Shown here: piece after piece, positions 38,604-48,068 of the stretch
How the letters are laid out: the number at the start of each line of letters is the position of its first letter
Numbering within the stretch: the first letter of the stretch is position 1
Origin: Microbacterium sp. NIBRBAC000506063
Lineage (GTDB): Bacteria; Actinomycetota; Actinomycetes; Actinomycetales; Microbacteriaceae
Length of the DNA: 64,000 bases
Direction: 5' to 3'
NCBI RefSeq assembly: GCF_017968845.1
Contig: NZ_CP072876.1
Location: forward strand, 868,001-932,000
Made by a program: the position numbers and the translations under genes
Notes under the pieces: model-generated
Databases searched by the model: none
Told to the model about the DNA's origin: nothing
Seen by the model: only the letters and a program-made list of their open reading frames with translations

Positions 38604-39091
38604 AGCGGCACCCTCAGAAGCACGCCGAAGAGCACGTAGAGCACGCCGGTGATGACAGCGGGGAAGAGCAGGAGCGCACGCCAGCCGCGCCCGCCCTGAA
38701 GAGCGGTCAGTGCGGATGCGAGCACGAGGGTCACGGGAATGAAGTGCACGAAGTTCCAGACGATGCCGTAGATGATGATGAGTCCGATCGCGCCGAGGAG
38801 ACGGAGCACGCCGTTGCCGGTCACGGACGCCTCGTCACTGAACGAGGGCTTGACGATGGCGAGCACGATCATCGCTCCCGACAGCAGGAGCGTCGTCACC
38901 GCCAGCAGACTCGGCCACCATCGTGGCCCGAACGTGTCGCCGCCGGAGGCGTCCGGCAGGGACTGCGTGGCGACGAGCACGCCGCCGGCGAGCACGGCCA
39001 CGCCGGCGGCGATGCCGACTTCACGCGCGCGGCTGGCCCGCACCCGTGAAGTCGGCGTCGCGACGATGTCGGTCAATGGATCGCTTGTCAT
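38600..39091 (-). CDS. tctB: Tripartite tricarboxylate transporter small subunit TctB
   Basis: 163 aa with four predicted helices (residues about 25-45, 60-80, 95-125, 140-160), as in TctB proteins. The FGPRWWPSLLAVTTLLLSGAMI segment is typical. It lies between tctC and tctA with a four-base overlap to tctA. The frame is intact. Confidence 0.85.
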   Translation of the reverse strand: MTSDPLTDIVATPTSRVRASRAREVGIAAGVAVLAGGVLVATQSLPDASGGDTFGPRWWPSLLAVTTLLLSGAMIVLAIVKPSFSDEASVTGNGVLRLLGAIGLIIIYGIVWNFVHFIPVTLVLASALTALQGGRGWRALLLFPAVITGVLYVLFGVLLRVPL

Positions 39092-39106
39092 CGATCGGGC
39101 GACCTG

Positions 39107-40086
39107 CTACCGGCCCAGGATGGCCGCGAAGCGGTCCCACTCCGCGGAGACGAACGCCGTGGCCTCGGCGGCGCCCCTGTGCAGCGGGATGTTGCCGCCG
39201 GACTCGATGAGGGAGATGTACTCCTCCGTCTGGACCGCCGCGGCGATGGCCGCTTCGAGACGCTCGGCGACGGATGCCGGAAGACCTGCGGGCGACGCGA
39301 TGACCGCCCAGCTGCCGATGACGACATCCGCCCCTGCTCGGTCGCGGTCGGCACATCGGGGAGAGCAGGCGTGCGCTCCTCCGTGAACGTGGCGAGCACG
39401 CGCAGCCTTCCGTCCTGATGAGCCGGAGCGGTCTCACCGATACCGGCGACGACGGCATCGACCTGGCTGCCGATGGCTGCGGTGACAGCGGGAGCGCCGC
39501 CGTCGAAGGGGACGCCTTGGAAGGTCACGCCGGCCGCTTCGCCGAGCGCGACGGCACCGGCCTCCCAGATCGAGCCCGGCCCGGCGTTGGACACGGTGAT
39601 CGTGTGGGGGGCAGCCGCGGCGGCAACGATGAGATCGTCGAGGGTCTCGTAGGGGCTGGATGCGGGGACCGCGATCGTGCCGGGCTGGGAGTTGACCTGC
39701 CCGAGGAAGTCGTAGTCGGCGGGATCGGTCGAGTAGCCCAGGTGTCCGAGCATCGCCACTTCCACGGGGAAGACGGCGATCGTGTAGCCGTCGGCTGCCT
39801 GCTTGCCGACGTGCTCCATCCCGACCGAGCCGGCCCCGCCCGGGCGGTTGTCGACCACGACGGAGACGCCGAGGTCGTCCTCCAGCTGCGTGGCCAGCGT
39901 GCGTGCGGTGAGATCGGTTGCGCCTCCGGCGGAGGTCGGTGTGTAGAAGGTGATCGTCCCTGTGGGGAAGCCTTCCTCGTCCGCGTGCGAACCGTTCCGA
40001 TTCGCACATGCGGACATGCCGAGCACCATCACACCGGCGAGAGCCGCGGCGGCGGCTCCCTTGAACCTCTTGTTCATGCGAGGCAT
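39107..40086 (-). CDS. tctC: Tripartite tricarboxylate transporter binding protein TctC, frameshifted
   Basis: About 326-aa lipoprotein. Signal with lipobox MSAC (GVMVLGMSACANRN), then ITFYTPTSAGGATDLTARTL, VVDNRPGGAGSVGMEHVGKQ and ADGYTI, the hallmark of Bug/TctC receptors. One lost base near 39335 shifts the last 75 residues. First gene of the operon. Start ATG 40086 with AAAGGAA upstream; ATG 40077 is an alternative. Confidence 0.88.
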
Positions 40087-40097
40087 CTGGTTCCTTT

Positions 40098-40130
40098 CAT
40101 CATCGTCGATGATGTTGCACTATGTGCAAC
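40098..40130 (-). promoter_or_regulatory. Two adjacent perfect palindromes upstream of tctC
   Basis: CATCATCGTCGATGATG (40098-40114) and GTTGCACTATGTGCAAC (40114-40130) abut one another between the tctC ribosome site and its presumed promoter. GTTGCAC-N3-GTGCAAC has the size of an IclR-type operator. Regulator assignment is inferred from the iclR gene in the same operon. Confidence 0.55.
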
Positions 40131-40395
40131 GCTGTTGTTCCTACTGCACGTTAACCTATACCGAGTCATGGACCCCTCGCGAAATCGTCGCAGTAACGGT
40201 TTGATAACGGCAGGCTCGACAGTGTTGCCGTCGCGTTGCGCAGCTGTTTCACTTCGATCACAAGTTTCAGAAGTTCGTGAATCTTCATTGACATACGAAC
40301 TGGAAGCATCCTAGGTTTCGAGAGTACCCACCCCGCTCCGATACTCAGGTGCTCCGACGCAGCACCCACCGGTATCACTCAAGGAGGAGTCAGCC
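40131..40395. other. Divergent intergenic region tctC / peptide operon
   Basis: This is most of the 309-bp gene-free stretch 40087-40395. It is relatively AT-rich, holds regulatory DNA for both operons and has no gene. TAGGTT boxes occur in both directions. Confidence 0.5.
40288..40317 (+). promoter_or_regulatory. Sigma-A type promoter of the peptide-uptake operon
   Basis: TTGACA (40288-40293), an 18-nt spacer, TAGGTT (40312-40317). The 5' leader would be about 70 nt and ends with AAGGAGG (40381-40387), 8 nt before the ATG. Confidence 0.65.
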
Positions 40396-42000
40396 ATGCA
40401 ACGCACAACACCCACCCTGATGCTCGCGGCATCCGCGGCCATCGCGCTCGCGCTCACCGGCTGCGCCTCGCAGTCCTCACCCGGCAGCGACGAGGACACC
40501 GCCGCCGACCCGATCCGCTACGCCGTCGAAGAGCCCGACAGCCTGGTCCCCGGCAACCACTTCGGCTCCTACGCGATCCTGTTCTCGCTGTTCTCGCCTC
40601 TCACCTCGCTCGACTCGAACGGTGAGATCAGCTACCTCGCCGCCGAGTCGGTCGAGTCCGATGACGCGATCACCTGGACGATCACGCTGCGCGAAGGCTG
40701 GACCTTCCACAACGGCGAACCCGTCACCGCGCAGGACTACGTCGACACCTGGAACCACGCCGCCTACGGCCCCAACGGGTGGGTCAACGGCCCGCAGCTG
40801 GCCGGCGTCGTCGGCTATGCAGACCTGAACCCCGGCGAAGGCGAGCCGGCAGCCGAAGAGCTCTCCGGGCTCACCGTCATCGACGAACGCACCTTCACCG
40901 TCGAGCTCGGCGCCGCCGACCGCCAGTTCCCGCTGCAGCTGACGGCGGGCCAGACCGGTCTCTACCCCCTCCCTTCGGAGGCCCTCGAGGACGTCGCCGC
41001 CTGGGAGCAGAACCCCGTCGGCAACGGACCGTTCCAGCTGACGGGCACCTGGTCGCCCAACGCGCCGATCGAGACCGTCGCCTACGAGGGCTACGCCGGC
41101 CCCGCACCGAGCATCGACGCAGTGACGTTCGTGCCGTACCTGGACACCGCCACCGCCTACACCGACACCCTCGCCGGCCAGGTCGACATCGTCGCCATCG
41201 GCGGCTACCAGGCCGGCCAGGCGCGCACGGACTTCGGCGATCACGTCTACGAGCTCGACGCGCCGGGTGTCGACTTCCTCGGCTTCAACCTCGACGACCC
41301 GCGCTTCTCCGATGTTCGCGTGCGCCAGGCGATCTCGATGGCGATCGACCGCGAGGCGATCAACAACGCCGTCTTCGGCGGATCGCAGGTGCCGGCGACG
41401 TCGCTCACGGCGCCGAGCATGCCCGGAGACCCGGCCGGCATCTGCGGGCGGTACTGCGAGTTCGACCCTGAGGGGGCCAAGGCGCTCCTGGAGGAGGCCG
41501 GCGGCTTCGAGGGCGGCATGGAGATCCACTTCATCGCCAACTGGGGCCAGGAGGACCTCTTCGAGGCGATCGCGAACCAGATCCGCCAGAACCTGGGCAT
41601 CTCGAGCGTCGTGGCCGCTCCGGCATCCGACTTCGCCGCCTTCGTCGACCGCGTCTCGGGCGGAGACGTCAACGGACCGTTCCGCGCACGCTGGGGCGCT
41701 CTCTACCCCAGCCAGCAGAACACGCTGATGGCCGTCTACACCGCCAGCGGCGAGGGCAACTTCGGTGCCGGCGGCTACTCCGACGCGGAGGTCGACGATC
41801 TGCTCCGCGCAGCGAACGCCGCCGACACCTACGAGGAGTCGTACGAGGGCTACCGCCTGGCGCAGGAGCGCATCCTCGAGGACTTCCCGACGGTGCCGCT
41901 GTTCGGCAACCGCTACCTCTACGTCACCTCCGACCGCATCGCCGAGCTGTACACGGTCTCCGGCGGCGTGGACCTCAACCGCGTCGTCCTGGCCGACTGA
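40396..42000 (+). CDS. Peptide ABC transporter substrate-binding lipoprotein (family 5)
   Basis: 534 aa. Signal peptide with lipobox LTGC (ALALTGCASQ). The SBP_bac_5 fold: EEPDSLVPGNHFGSYA, TWTITLREGWTFHNGEPVTAQDYVDTWNHA, and FSDVRVRQAISMAIDREAINNAVFGG. It delivers oligopeptides to the permeases encoded downstream. Strong AAGGAGG and promoter. The frame is intact. Confidence 0.9.
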   Translation: MQRTTPTLMLAASAAIALALTGCASQSSPGSDEDTAADPIRYAVEEPDSLVPGNHFGSYAILFSLFSPLTSLDSNGEISYLAAESVESDDAITWTITLREGWTFHNGEPVTAQDYVDTWNHAAYGPNGWVNGPQLAGVVGYADLNPGEGEPAAEELSGLTVIDERTFTVELGAADRQFPLQLTAGQTGLYPLPSEALEDVAAWEQNPVGNGPFQLTGTWSPNAPIETVAYEGYAGPAPSIDAVTFVPYLDTATAYTDTLAGQVDIVAIGGYQAGQARTDFGDHVYELDAPGVDFLGFNLDDPRFSDVRVRQAISMAIDREAINNAVFGGSQVPATSLTAPSMPGDPAGICGRYCEFDPEGAKALLEEAGGFEGGMEIHFIANWGQEDLFEAIANQIRQNLGISSVVAAPASDFAAFVDRVSGGDVNGPFRARWGALYPSQQNTLMAVYTASGEGNFGAGGYSDAEVDDLLRAANAADTYEESYEGYRLAQERILEDFPTVPLFGNRYLYVTSDRIAELYTVSGGVDLNRVVLAD

Positions 42001-42026
42001 CCCGCCCCCACGAGAGAGCATCACCC

Positions 42027-43436
42027 GTGCACAACCCTGTCACGGCGCACAGCGCCATCGGCCCGGTCGAGGAGATCCTCCGCCGGGCCGGTGGCGTGTC
42101 CGCGCACACCGCCTTCCCGACCGTCGACGAGCTCCACGCGGCGATGGAGGACCTGCGCGCGCGGCGTCCCGACCTCGTCACGAGCGAGCGGATCGGCACG
42201 AGCCGGCTGGGTGAGCCCATCCGGCGCTATCGGGTCGGCTCCGGGGCGCTCTCGGCGCTCATCGTGGGAGGCGTGCACCCGAACGAGCCGATCGGATCGC
42301 TCACCGTGCTCCACCTGGTCGAGCAGCTCATCGCCGATGACGACTTCCGCGGGCGGCTCGACACGACCTGGCACATCGTGCCCTGCGCCGACCCCGACGG
42401 CATGCGCCTGAACGAAGGGTGGTTCGCCACCCCTCCGATCGGGAGCGCTACGCGCGCGAGTTCTTCCGTCCGGCTCCGGACGAGCAGGTCGAGTGGACGT
42501 TCCCCTTCTCCTACAAGGACGCCTACTTCGACCGGATGATGCCGGAGACCCGGGCTCTGGCACGAGCGATCGACCTCGCCGAGCCCGACCTCTACGTGCC
42601 CCTCCACAACAGTGAGGGCGGCGGAGCGTACTTCTACCTCTCCCGCGCCACCCCCGGGCTGTACGAGCAGCTGCACGCCGTGACGGCGCACCTCGGGGTG
42701 CCGCTGCACGCGGGCGAGCCGGAGGGCGCGCACTTCCCCGTCCTCGCCCAGGCGATCTACGAGATGGGCACGATCGAGGAGGCCTACGACTGGACGGAGT
42801 CCCTCGGCATGGACCCCTATCCGGAAGGCTCGGCCGGAGACGCCTCGACGTCCTACGCGCGCAAATACGGCTCGCTGTCACTGATCGCCGAGCTGCCGCA
42901 GTTCTCCGACCCGGATGCCGACGACACGACGCCCACCGCGCACTCCTACGCCGACGAGCTGCGCCGCAGCGGCGAGCTGCTCATCGAGGCGGGCACGCGG
43001 CTGGTCGCACTGCTGCAGGACTCCGAGCCCCATCGGCGACTGGACACCCCCTGCTGCGCGCCGCCCGCGTCTTCGCGCCGGCGGCGGTCTCGGCCGGCCA
43101 GGCCAACATCGCCCGCGCGGCCGCCCCGAGGCGGAGCGCCCCGCGACCGTGGCGGAGGTCTCCGCACTGCGCGGACTCGTCGAGCTGCACCGGCTGCGCT
43201 GGGGCGGGATGCTCGTGCGCGCGCTGCGCGCCGAGGTCGATGCCGGCACCGCCGCCCCCGAGGTCCGAAGGGCAGCGGATGCCGCGCAGGCGCTGTTCGA
43301 CGGCTGGCTCGCCGAAGCGCTCGAGACGGGCACGCCTGCCGCGCTGCCGCTCAACGATGTCGTGGGCGTGCAGTACGGCGCCATCCTTGCCGCGCACGCC
43401 TACGTCGCCAAGGAGCGGACATGCGCCTCGGACTGA
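42027..43436 (+). CDS. M14 family zinc carboxypeptidase, frameshifted
   Basis: About 470 aa without a signal peptide. Zinc ligands His and Glu in GGVHPNEPIGSL, third His in VPLHNSEGGG, catalytic Glu in LIAELPQF; the arrangement is that of M14 carboxypeptidases. The C-terminal 130 residues are helical. Frameshifts near 42434, 43030, 43050 and 43105; two fit 2-base losses in long C runs. Within a peptide-import operon it would trim imported peptides in the cytoplasm (inference). GTG start. Confidence 0.8.
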
Positions 43437-44351
43437 GCCTCCTCCAGCGCGTCGGAGGATTCGCGATCGTCTTCATCGGCGTGACCTTCATCATCTATCT
43501 GACGGTCTTCAGCCTGCCCGGCGACCCTATCCGCGCCCTCGCCGGCGACCGTCAGCTCCCCCAGTCCGTGATCGACGCGATCAACGCGCGCTACCTGCTC
43601 GACCAGCCGCTCTGGGTGCAGTACACCAACTATCTCGGCAATCTGCTCCGTGGCGACTTCGGCGTGGACCTGACCGGTCGCCCCGTGGCCGATCAGCTCG
43701 CGGCCCGCTGGCCGGTGACGATCACCCTCGCGCTGACCGCCTGGGTGATCCAGATCGTGCTGGGCCTGGCCGTCGGCATCGTCTCGGCGCTCAAGCGCGG
43801 CACGCTCATCGACCGGGGTCTGCTGATCACGACCATCGCGATCAGCTGCGTGCCGGTCTTCGTCCTCGGCATCACGGCGCAGATCGTGTTCGGCGTGCGG
43901 CTGGACTGGTTCCCGTCGCCGGGGTGAGCGAGGGTGGCCCGCGTCCTACGTGCTGCCCTCGCTCGTGATCGCCGTCTTCGGGCTGGCATCGGTGTCGCGT
44001 CTCGTGCGCGGCTCGATGATCGAGAACCTCGACGCCGACTTCGTGCGCACCGCCCGCGCGAAGGGCATCGGCGAAGGTCGCGTGGTCGGGCTCCATGTCA
44101 TGCGCAACTCGCTCATCCCCACCGCGACCTATCTCGCCACCGACCTCGGCTTCCTCCTGGGCGGAGCGGTCGTGATCGAGGGCATCTTCAACCTCCCCGG
44201 CGTCGGGAACCTGCTGTTCACCGCCATCCGGAACCACGAGGCGTCCCTGGTCGTCGGCATCTCCACCGCCCTGATCATCATCTTCCTGCTCACCTCGCTG
44301 ATCGTGGACGCCCTCCATGCACTGCTCGACCCGAGGATCCGCCGTGGCTAA
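43421..44351 (+). CDS. Peptide ABC transporter permease, OppB type, frameshifted
   Basis: About 310 aa, six helices. FIIYLTVFSLPGDPIRALAG at the N-terminus, WPVTITLALTAWVIQIVLGLAVG, and the EAA loop FVRTARAKGIGEGRVVGLHVMRNSLIP. Two lost bases near 43909 and 43932 break the FPVAGVSEGWPASYVLPS segment. It overlaps the carboxypeptidase end by 16 nt. Confidence 0.88.
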
Positions 44352-45242
44352 ACAGGCTCCCCGAAGACGACCGCCATCGCCACTGCGAAGGTGCGGCAGA
44401 ACTCCGCCTGGAACCATCTGATCCGCCGGCCGCTCGTCTGGGCGGCATCCCTCGTCCTCCTCGTGCTCTTCGCCTTCGCCGTCGCGCCGGCTCCCTTCGC
44501 CGGACTGTTCGGCAACGGCGACCCCCGCGCCTGCGATCTCGCCGACAGCGCCGTCCGATCGGCTCCCGGCCACCCCTTCGGCTTCGACCTGCAGGGCTGC
44601 GACATCTGGGCGAACGCCGTCTATGGAGCGCAGAGCTCCATCGCCGTCGGGTTCCTGGCGACGGCGATCGCCTTCCTCCTCGCCGTCGTCCTGGGGACGC
44701 TGGCGGGCATGGGCGGCCGGGTCGCGGACTGGATCGTGTCTCGCCTGACCGAGGTGTTCCTGGGCTTCCCGCTGCTGCTGGCGGCGATCGTCGTGCTGAA
44801 CATGCTCGGCGCCCGCAACGTCCTCACCGTCAGTCTCGTGCTCGGCGTCTTCGGCTGGCCGATGATGGCCCGGCTGATGCGCAGCGCGGTGCGCTCGGTG
44901 AACAAGGCGGACTATGTGCTCGCGGCGAGGACCATGGGGCTGGGCACGCCGCGCGTGGTCGGACGCTACGTCCTTCCGAACGCGATCCAGCCGGTCCTGC
45001 TCCTAGCCACGCTCACGGTCGGCGCGGTCATCGTCGCCGAGAGCACGCTGACCTACCTCGGGATCGGACTGTCGTCGCCGGCGATCTCCTGGGGGCTGCA
45101 GATCGCCGCCGGCTCGCGCGTCTTCCACTCCGCCCCGCACATCCTCGTGCTCCCGAGCATCATGCTGGCGCTCACGGTCCTGGCCATCGTCGCGATCGGC
45201 GAGGAGCTGCGCAGCGCCTTCGATCCACGCGAGAGACGCTGA
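44344..45242 (+). CDS. Peptide ABC transporter permease, OppC type, frameshifted
   Basis: About 299 aa. PFGFDLQGCDIWANAVYGAQSSIAVGFLA, LTEVFLGFPLLLAAIVVLN and the EAA loop YVLAARTMGLGTPRVVGRYVLPNAIQP are OppC hallmarks. GTG 44344 (overlapping the oppB stop) needs one C restored near 44362 to read VAKQAPPKTTAIATAKVRQNS; GTG 44391 is an in-frame alternative that needs no correction. Confidence 0.88.
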
Positions 45243-45287
45243 GGATGCGATGCTGATCGTGAGCCCACAGCGGGAAAGGACCAGAAC

Positions 45288-45818
45288 ATGACCGAGAATC
45301 CGGATGCGGCAGACGACGTCGACGAGCGCGAGGCCTACCGGCTCCAGTTCGCCGAGGACATCAGCCTGATCTGGGACATGGCCGGCGTCTCGCGCATGGA
45401 CGGCCGGGTCCTCGGCTATCTCATGATCATGGACCGCCCCTACATCTCCTCGGCCGACCTGGCCAAGGCACTCGGTGCGAGCGCGGGCGCGGTGTCGATG
45501 GCGACGCGGCGACTGCTCGACACCAACTACATCCGTCGCCATTCACTGCCCGGGGACCGCAGCCACTACTTCAAGGCGGATGAGGACCCCTGGGGCAGCT
45601 TCCTCGCGAACGAACGCCGCTACTTCGGCCGTCAGATCGAGGCCCTGGACGCCGCCCTGCGCTGGCTGAAGCCGGAGGAGGGCGAGGCGCGCATCCGCGT
45701 CATGAACGGGCGCGACTACCTCGAGTGGATCGATGAGTACCACAACAAGATGCTCGGCGACTGGCGCGAGTACAAGCGCGCCCGCGACACAGGCGAGGAA
45801 CGGGATGAAGATGGCTGA
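45288..45818 (+). CDS. GbsR/MarR family regulator
   Basis: 176 aa. Winged helix (AGVSRMDGRVLGYLMIMDRPYIS, SSADLAKALGASAGAVSMATRRL, YIRRHSLPGDRSHYFKADED), then a helical C-terminus. The GbsR-like group includes choline and multidrug operon repressors. It lies between oppC and the fused ATPase gene and overlaps the latter by 14 nt, so it probably controls the peptide operon. The frame is intact. Confidence 0.83.
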   Translation: MTENPDAADDVDEREAYRLQFAEDISLIWDMAGVSRMDGRVLGYLMIMDRPYISSADLAKALGASAGAVSMATRRLLDTNYIRRHSLPGDRSHYFKADEDPWGSFLANERRYFGRQIEALDAALRWLKPEEGEARIRVMNGRDYLEWIDEYHNKMLGDWREYKRARDTGEERDEDG

Positions 45819-47457
45819 GTCGCATCCGGATGTCGTCCTGAGCGTGCGCGACCTGCGGGTCGCGTTCGGGAGGAATTCCCCTGTCGAGGTCGTCCACGGC
45901 GTCGACTTCGACATCGCGCCCGGCGAGGTCGTCGCCGTGGTCGGCGAGTCCGGCTCGGGGAAGTCGGTCACGGCCCTGTCGGTCATGGGCCTGCTTCCGG
46001 AGGGCGCCCACGCCACCGGATCGATCGCGCTGCACGGCCGGGAACTGCTGGGACTTCGCCCCAAGGAGCTGCAGCAGGTCCGCGGTGCGCAGGTCGCGCT
46101 GATCTCCCAGGACCCCGTCGCATCGCTGAACCCCGTGTTCACGATCGGCTTCCAGGTCGTCGAGGCCGTGCGCGCGCACGATCGATCCCTCGGCCGGCGG
46201 GCCGCCCGGCGCCGCGCGGTCGAGCTGCTCGAGCTCGTCGACATCCCCGATCCGCAGCGGAGGATGGGTCAGTACCCGCATGAGCTGTCCGGCGGCCAGT
46301 GCCAGCGCGTCGGCATCGCGATGGCGCTCGCCTCCGACCCCCGGCTCCTCATCGCCGATGAGCCGACGACCGCGCTCGATGTGACCGTGCAGGCCGAGGT
46401 GCTCGACGTCCTCGCCCGCCTCGGGCGGCGCGACGGCCGCGGCATCCTGCTGATCACGCACGACATGGGCGTCGTCGCCGACATCGCCGACAGGGTCGTC
46501 GTGATGCGCGACGGGGCGCTGGTCGAGGACGGCCCGGTGCAGGAGGTCCTCACCTCACCGGCCGCCGCCTACACCCGGCAGCTGCTGGACGCCGTGCCGC
46601 GGCTGGGGCAGCGCGACGAGGAGGAGCCGGCGGCATCCGATCGGCTCATGCTCGAGGTGCGCGATCTCGTCGTCGAGTACGGAGGGCGGCTGCGCGGCGT
46701 CGTGCGTGCGGTCGACGACGTCAGCCTCGACGTCCGCCGCGGGGAGATCCTGGGCCTTGTCGGCGAGTCCGGCAGCGGAAAGTCGACGATCGGACGGGCG
46801 ATCATCGGGGCGGCTCCGGTCACCGAGGGCGGCATCGTCATCGACGGCACCGATATGAGCACGGTCTCCCGTGCGGAGCGCACCCGCATCCGACGTCGCA
46901 TCGGGGTGGTCTTCCAGAACCCCGCGACCTCCCTCAACCCCCGCTACACCGTCCGGGAGAGCATCGCCGAGCCGGTCGCGACCATCGGCGGCCTGCGGGG
47001 ACGCGAGCTGCGCGAGAGGGTCGAGAGCCTGCTGATCGACGTCGACCTGGCCGATCGCAGAGACCACTATCCCCATCAGCTCTCCGGCGGCCAGCGGCAG
47101 CGGGTGGCGATCGCCCGAGCCGTCTCCCTCGACCCGACGATCCTCATCGCGGACGAGCCGACCAGTGCACTCGACGTCTCGGTGCAGGCGCAGGTGCTGG
47201 ATGTCTTCCGTCGCCTCCAGGAGAGGCTTCGATTCGCCTGCGTCTTCATCAGCCACGATCTCGCCGTCGTCGACGAGCTCTGCGACCGGGTGGCGGTGCT
47301 CCACCACGGGAGGATCATGGAGACGGGTCCGCGCGCGCAGGTGCTGCGGCGACCCCAGGTCGCCTACACGCAGCGTCTCATCGCCGCCGCGCCGGTGCCG
47401 GATCCGGTGCTCCAGCGCGCACGACGTGCCGAGCGGCTGGCGGCGAGCGCTTCCTGA
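45805..47457 (+). CDS. Fused OppD-OppF ABC ATPase
   Basis: 550 aa with two complete ABC domains. Domain 1: Walker A GESGSGKS (about residue 45), signature LSGGQCQRVGIAMALA, Walker B LLIADEPTTALD. Domain 2: Walker A GESGSGKS (about 320), signature LSGGQRQRVAIARAV, Walker B ILIADEPTSALD. Energises peptide import with the two permeases. ATG 45805 and 45811 are both possible. The frame is intact. Confidence 0.92.
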   Translation: MKMAESHPDVVLSVRDLRVAFGRNSPVEVVHGVDFDIAPGEVVAVVGESGSGKSVTALSVMGLLPEGAHATGSIALHGRELLGLRPKELQQVRGAQVALISQDPVASLNPVFTIGFQVVEAVRAHDRSLGRRAARRRAVELLELVDIPDPQRRMGQYPHELSGGQCQRVGIAMALASDPRLLIADEPTTALDVTVQAEVLDVLARLGRRDGRGILLITHDMGVVADIADRVVVMRDGALVEDGPVQEVLTSPAAAYTRQLLDAVPRLGQRDEEEPAASDRLMLEVRDLVVEYGGRLRGVVRAVDDVSLDVRRGEILGLVGESGSGKSTIGRAIIGAAPVTEGGIVIDGTDMSTVSRAERTRIRRRIGVVFQNPATSLNPRYTVRESIAEPVATIGGLRGRELRERVESLLIDVDLADRRDHYPHQLSGGQRQRVAIARAVSLDPTILIADEPTSALDVSVQAQVLDVFRRLQERLRFACVFISHDLAVVDELCDRVAVLHHGRIMETGPRAQVLRRPQVAYTQRLIAAAPVPDPVLQRARRAERLAASAS

Positions 47458-47475
47458 CCCTCCGGAGGCGCGCGC

Positions 47476-47997
47476 TCAGCCCGCGGGCGTCTCGCGCGGC
47501 GGGTTGCGGTCGGGGTGCACGGCCGCGAAGAAGGAGTACGTCTTGCCGTCGGAGTCGGAGGGGCGCGCCTTGAACTCCTCGGCGAGCTCGCCCAGTCGCC
47601 GGCCGAACTCCTGCATGTGCTCGTCGTTGAGCTTGAGGCCGAGCCAGATCGTGTCGATCTCGGTGGGAGCGAGGCCCTCGATCTGCTCGAGGAAGGTCTC
47701 GATGAGCACCGCCGACTGCCCGGGGATCGGCGTACGCCACGAGAGCCCGGTCGCCCGGTACGGGATCTCACGGGCGCCCTGCGCACCCGAGCGCTCCTCC
47801 TCCGCGGCGAGGAAGCCGGTGCTCACGAGAGTGCGCACGTGGTGGAGCATCGTTCCCGGGTTGACGTCGAGGAGTTCGGCGAGCTCCTTGTTCGTGCGCG
47901 CCTCGAAGGCGCACAGGCGCAGCACGCGCAGCCGCAGCGGAGAGCTGAGGGCGCGCGCCCTCGCCTGGCTCTCGGCATCCGATCCCTCATCGACCAT
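47476..47997 (-). CDS. ArsR-type winged-helix regulator
   Basis: 173 aa. ALSSPLRLRVLRLCAFEARTN and KELAELLDVNPGTMLHHVRTLVSTGFL form the helix-turn-helix; the C-terminal half (LGLKLNDEHMQEFGRRLGELAEEF) is helical, as in members fused to an effector part. It is divergent from an MFS exporter with TCAATCAGT repeats between them, so it probably represses that exporter. The frame is intact. Confidence 0.83.
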   Translation of the reverse strand: MVDEGSDAESQARARALSSPLRLRVLRLCAFEARTNKELAELLDVNPGTMLHHVRTLVSTGFLAAEEERSGAQGAREIPYRATGLSWRTPIPGQSAVLIETFLEQIEGLAPTEIDTIWLGLKLNDEHMQEFGRRLGELAEEFKARPSDSDGKTYSFFAAVHPDRNPPRETPAG

Positions 47998-48018
47998 GCC
48001 CCCACGATACGGGAGTGG

Positions 48019-48068
48019 TTGACTTTCCTCAATCAGTTACGCAGACTGATTGACATGTCTCAATCAGT
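48019..48068 (+). promoter_or_regulatory. Promoter and TCAATCAGT operators of the MFS exporter
   Basis: TTGACT (48019-48024), 17 nt, CAGACT (48042-48047). TCAATCAGT (48029-48037) and ACTGATTGA (48045-48053) are perfect inverted 9-mers over the promoter, and a third TCAATCAGT (48060-48068) lies inside the first codons. Transcription would begin near the ATG at 48055. Confidence 0.65.
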
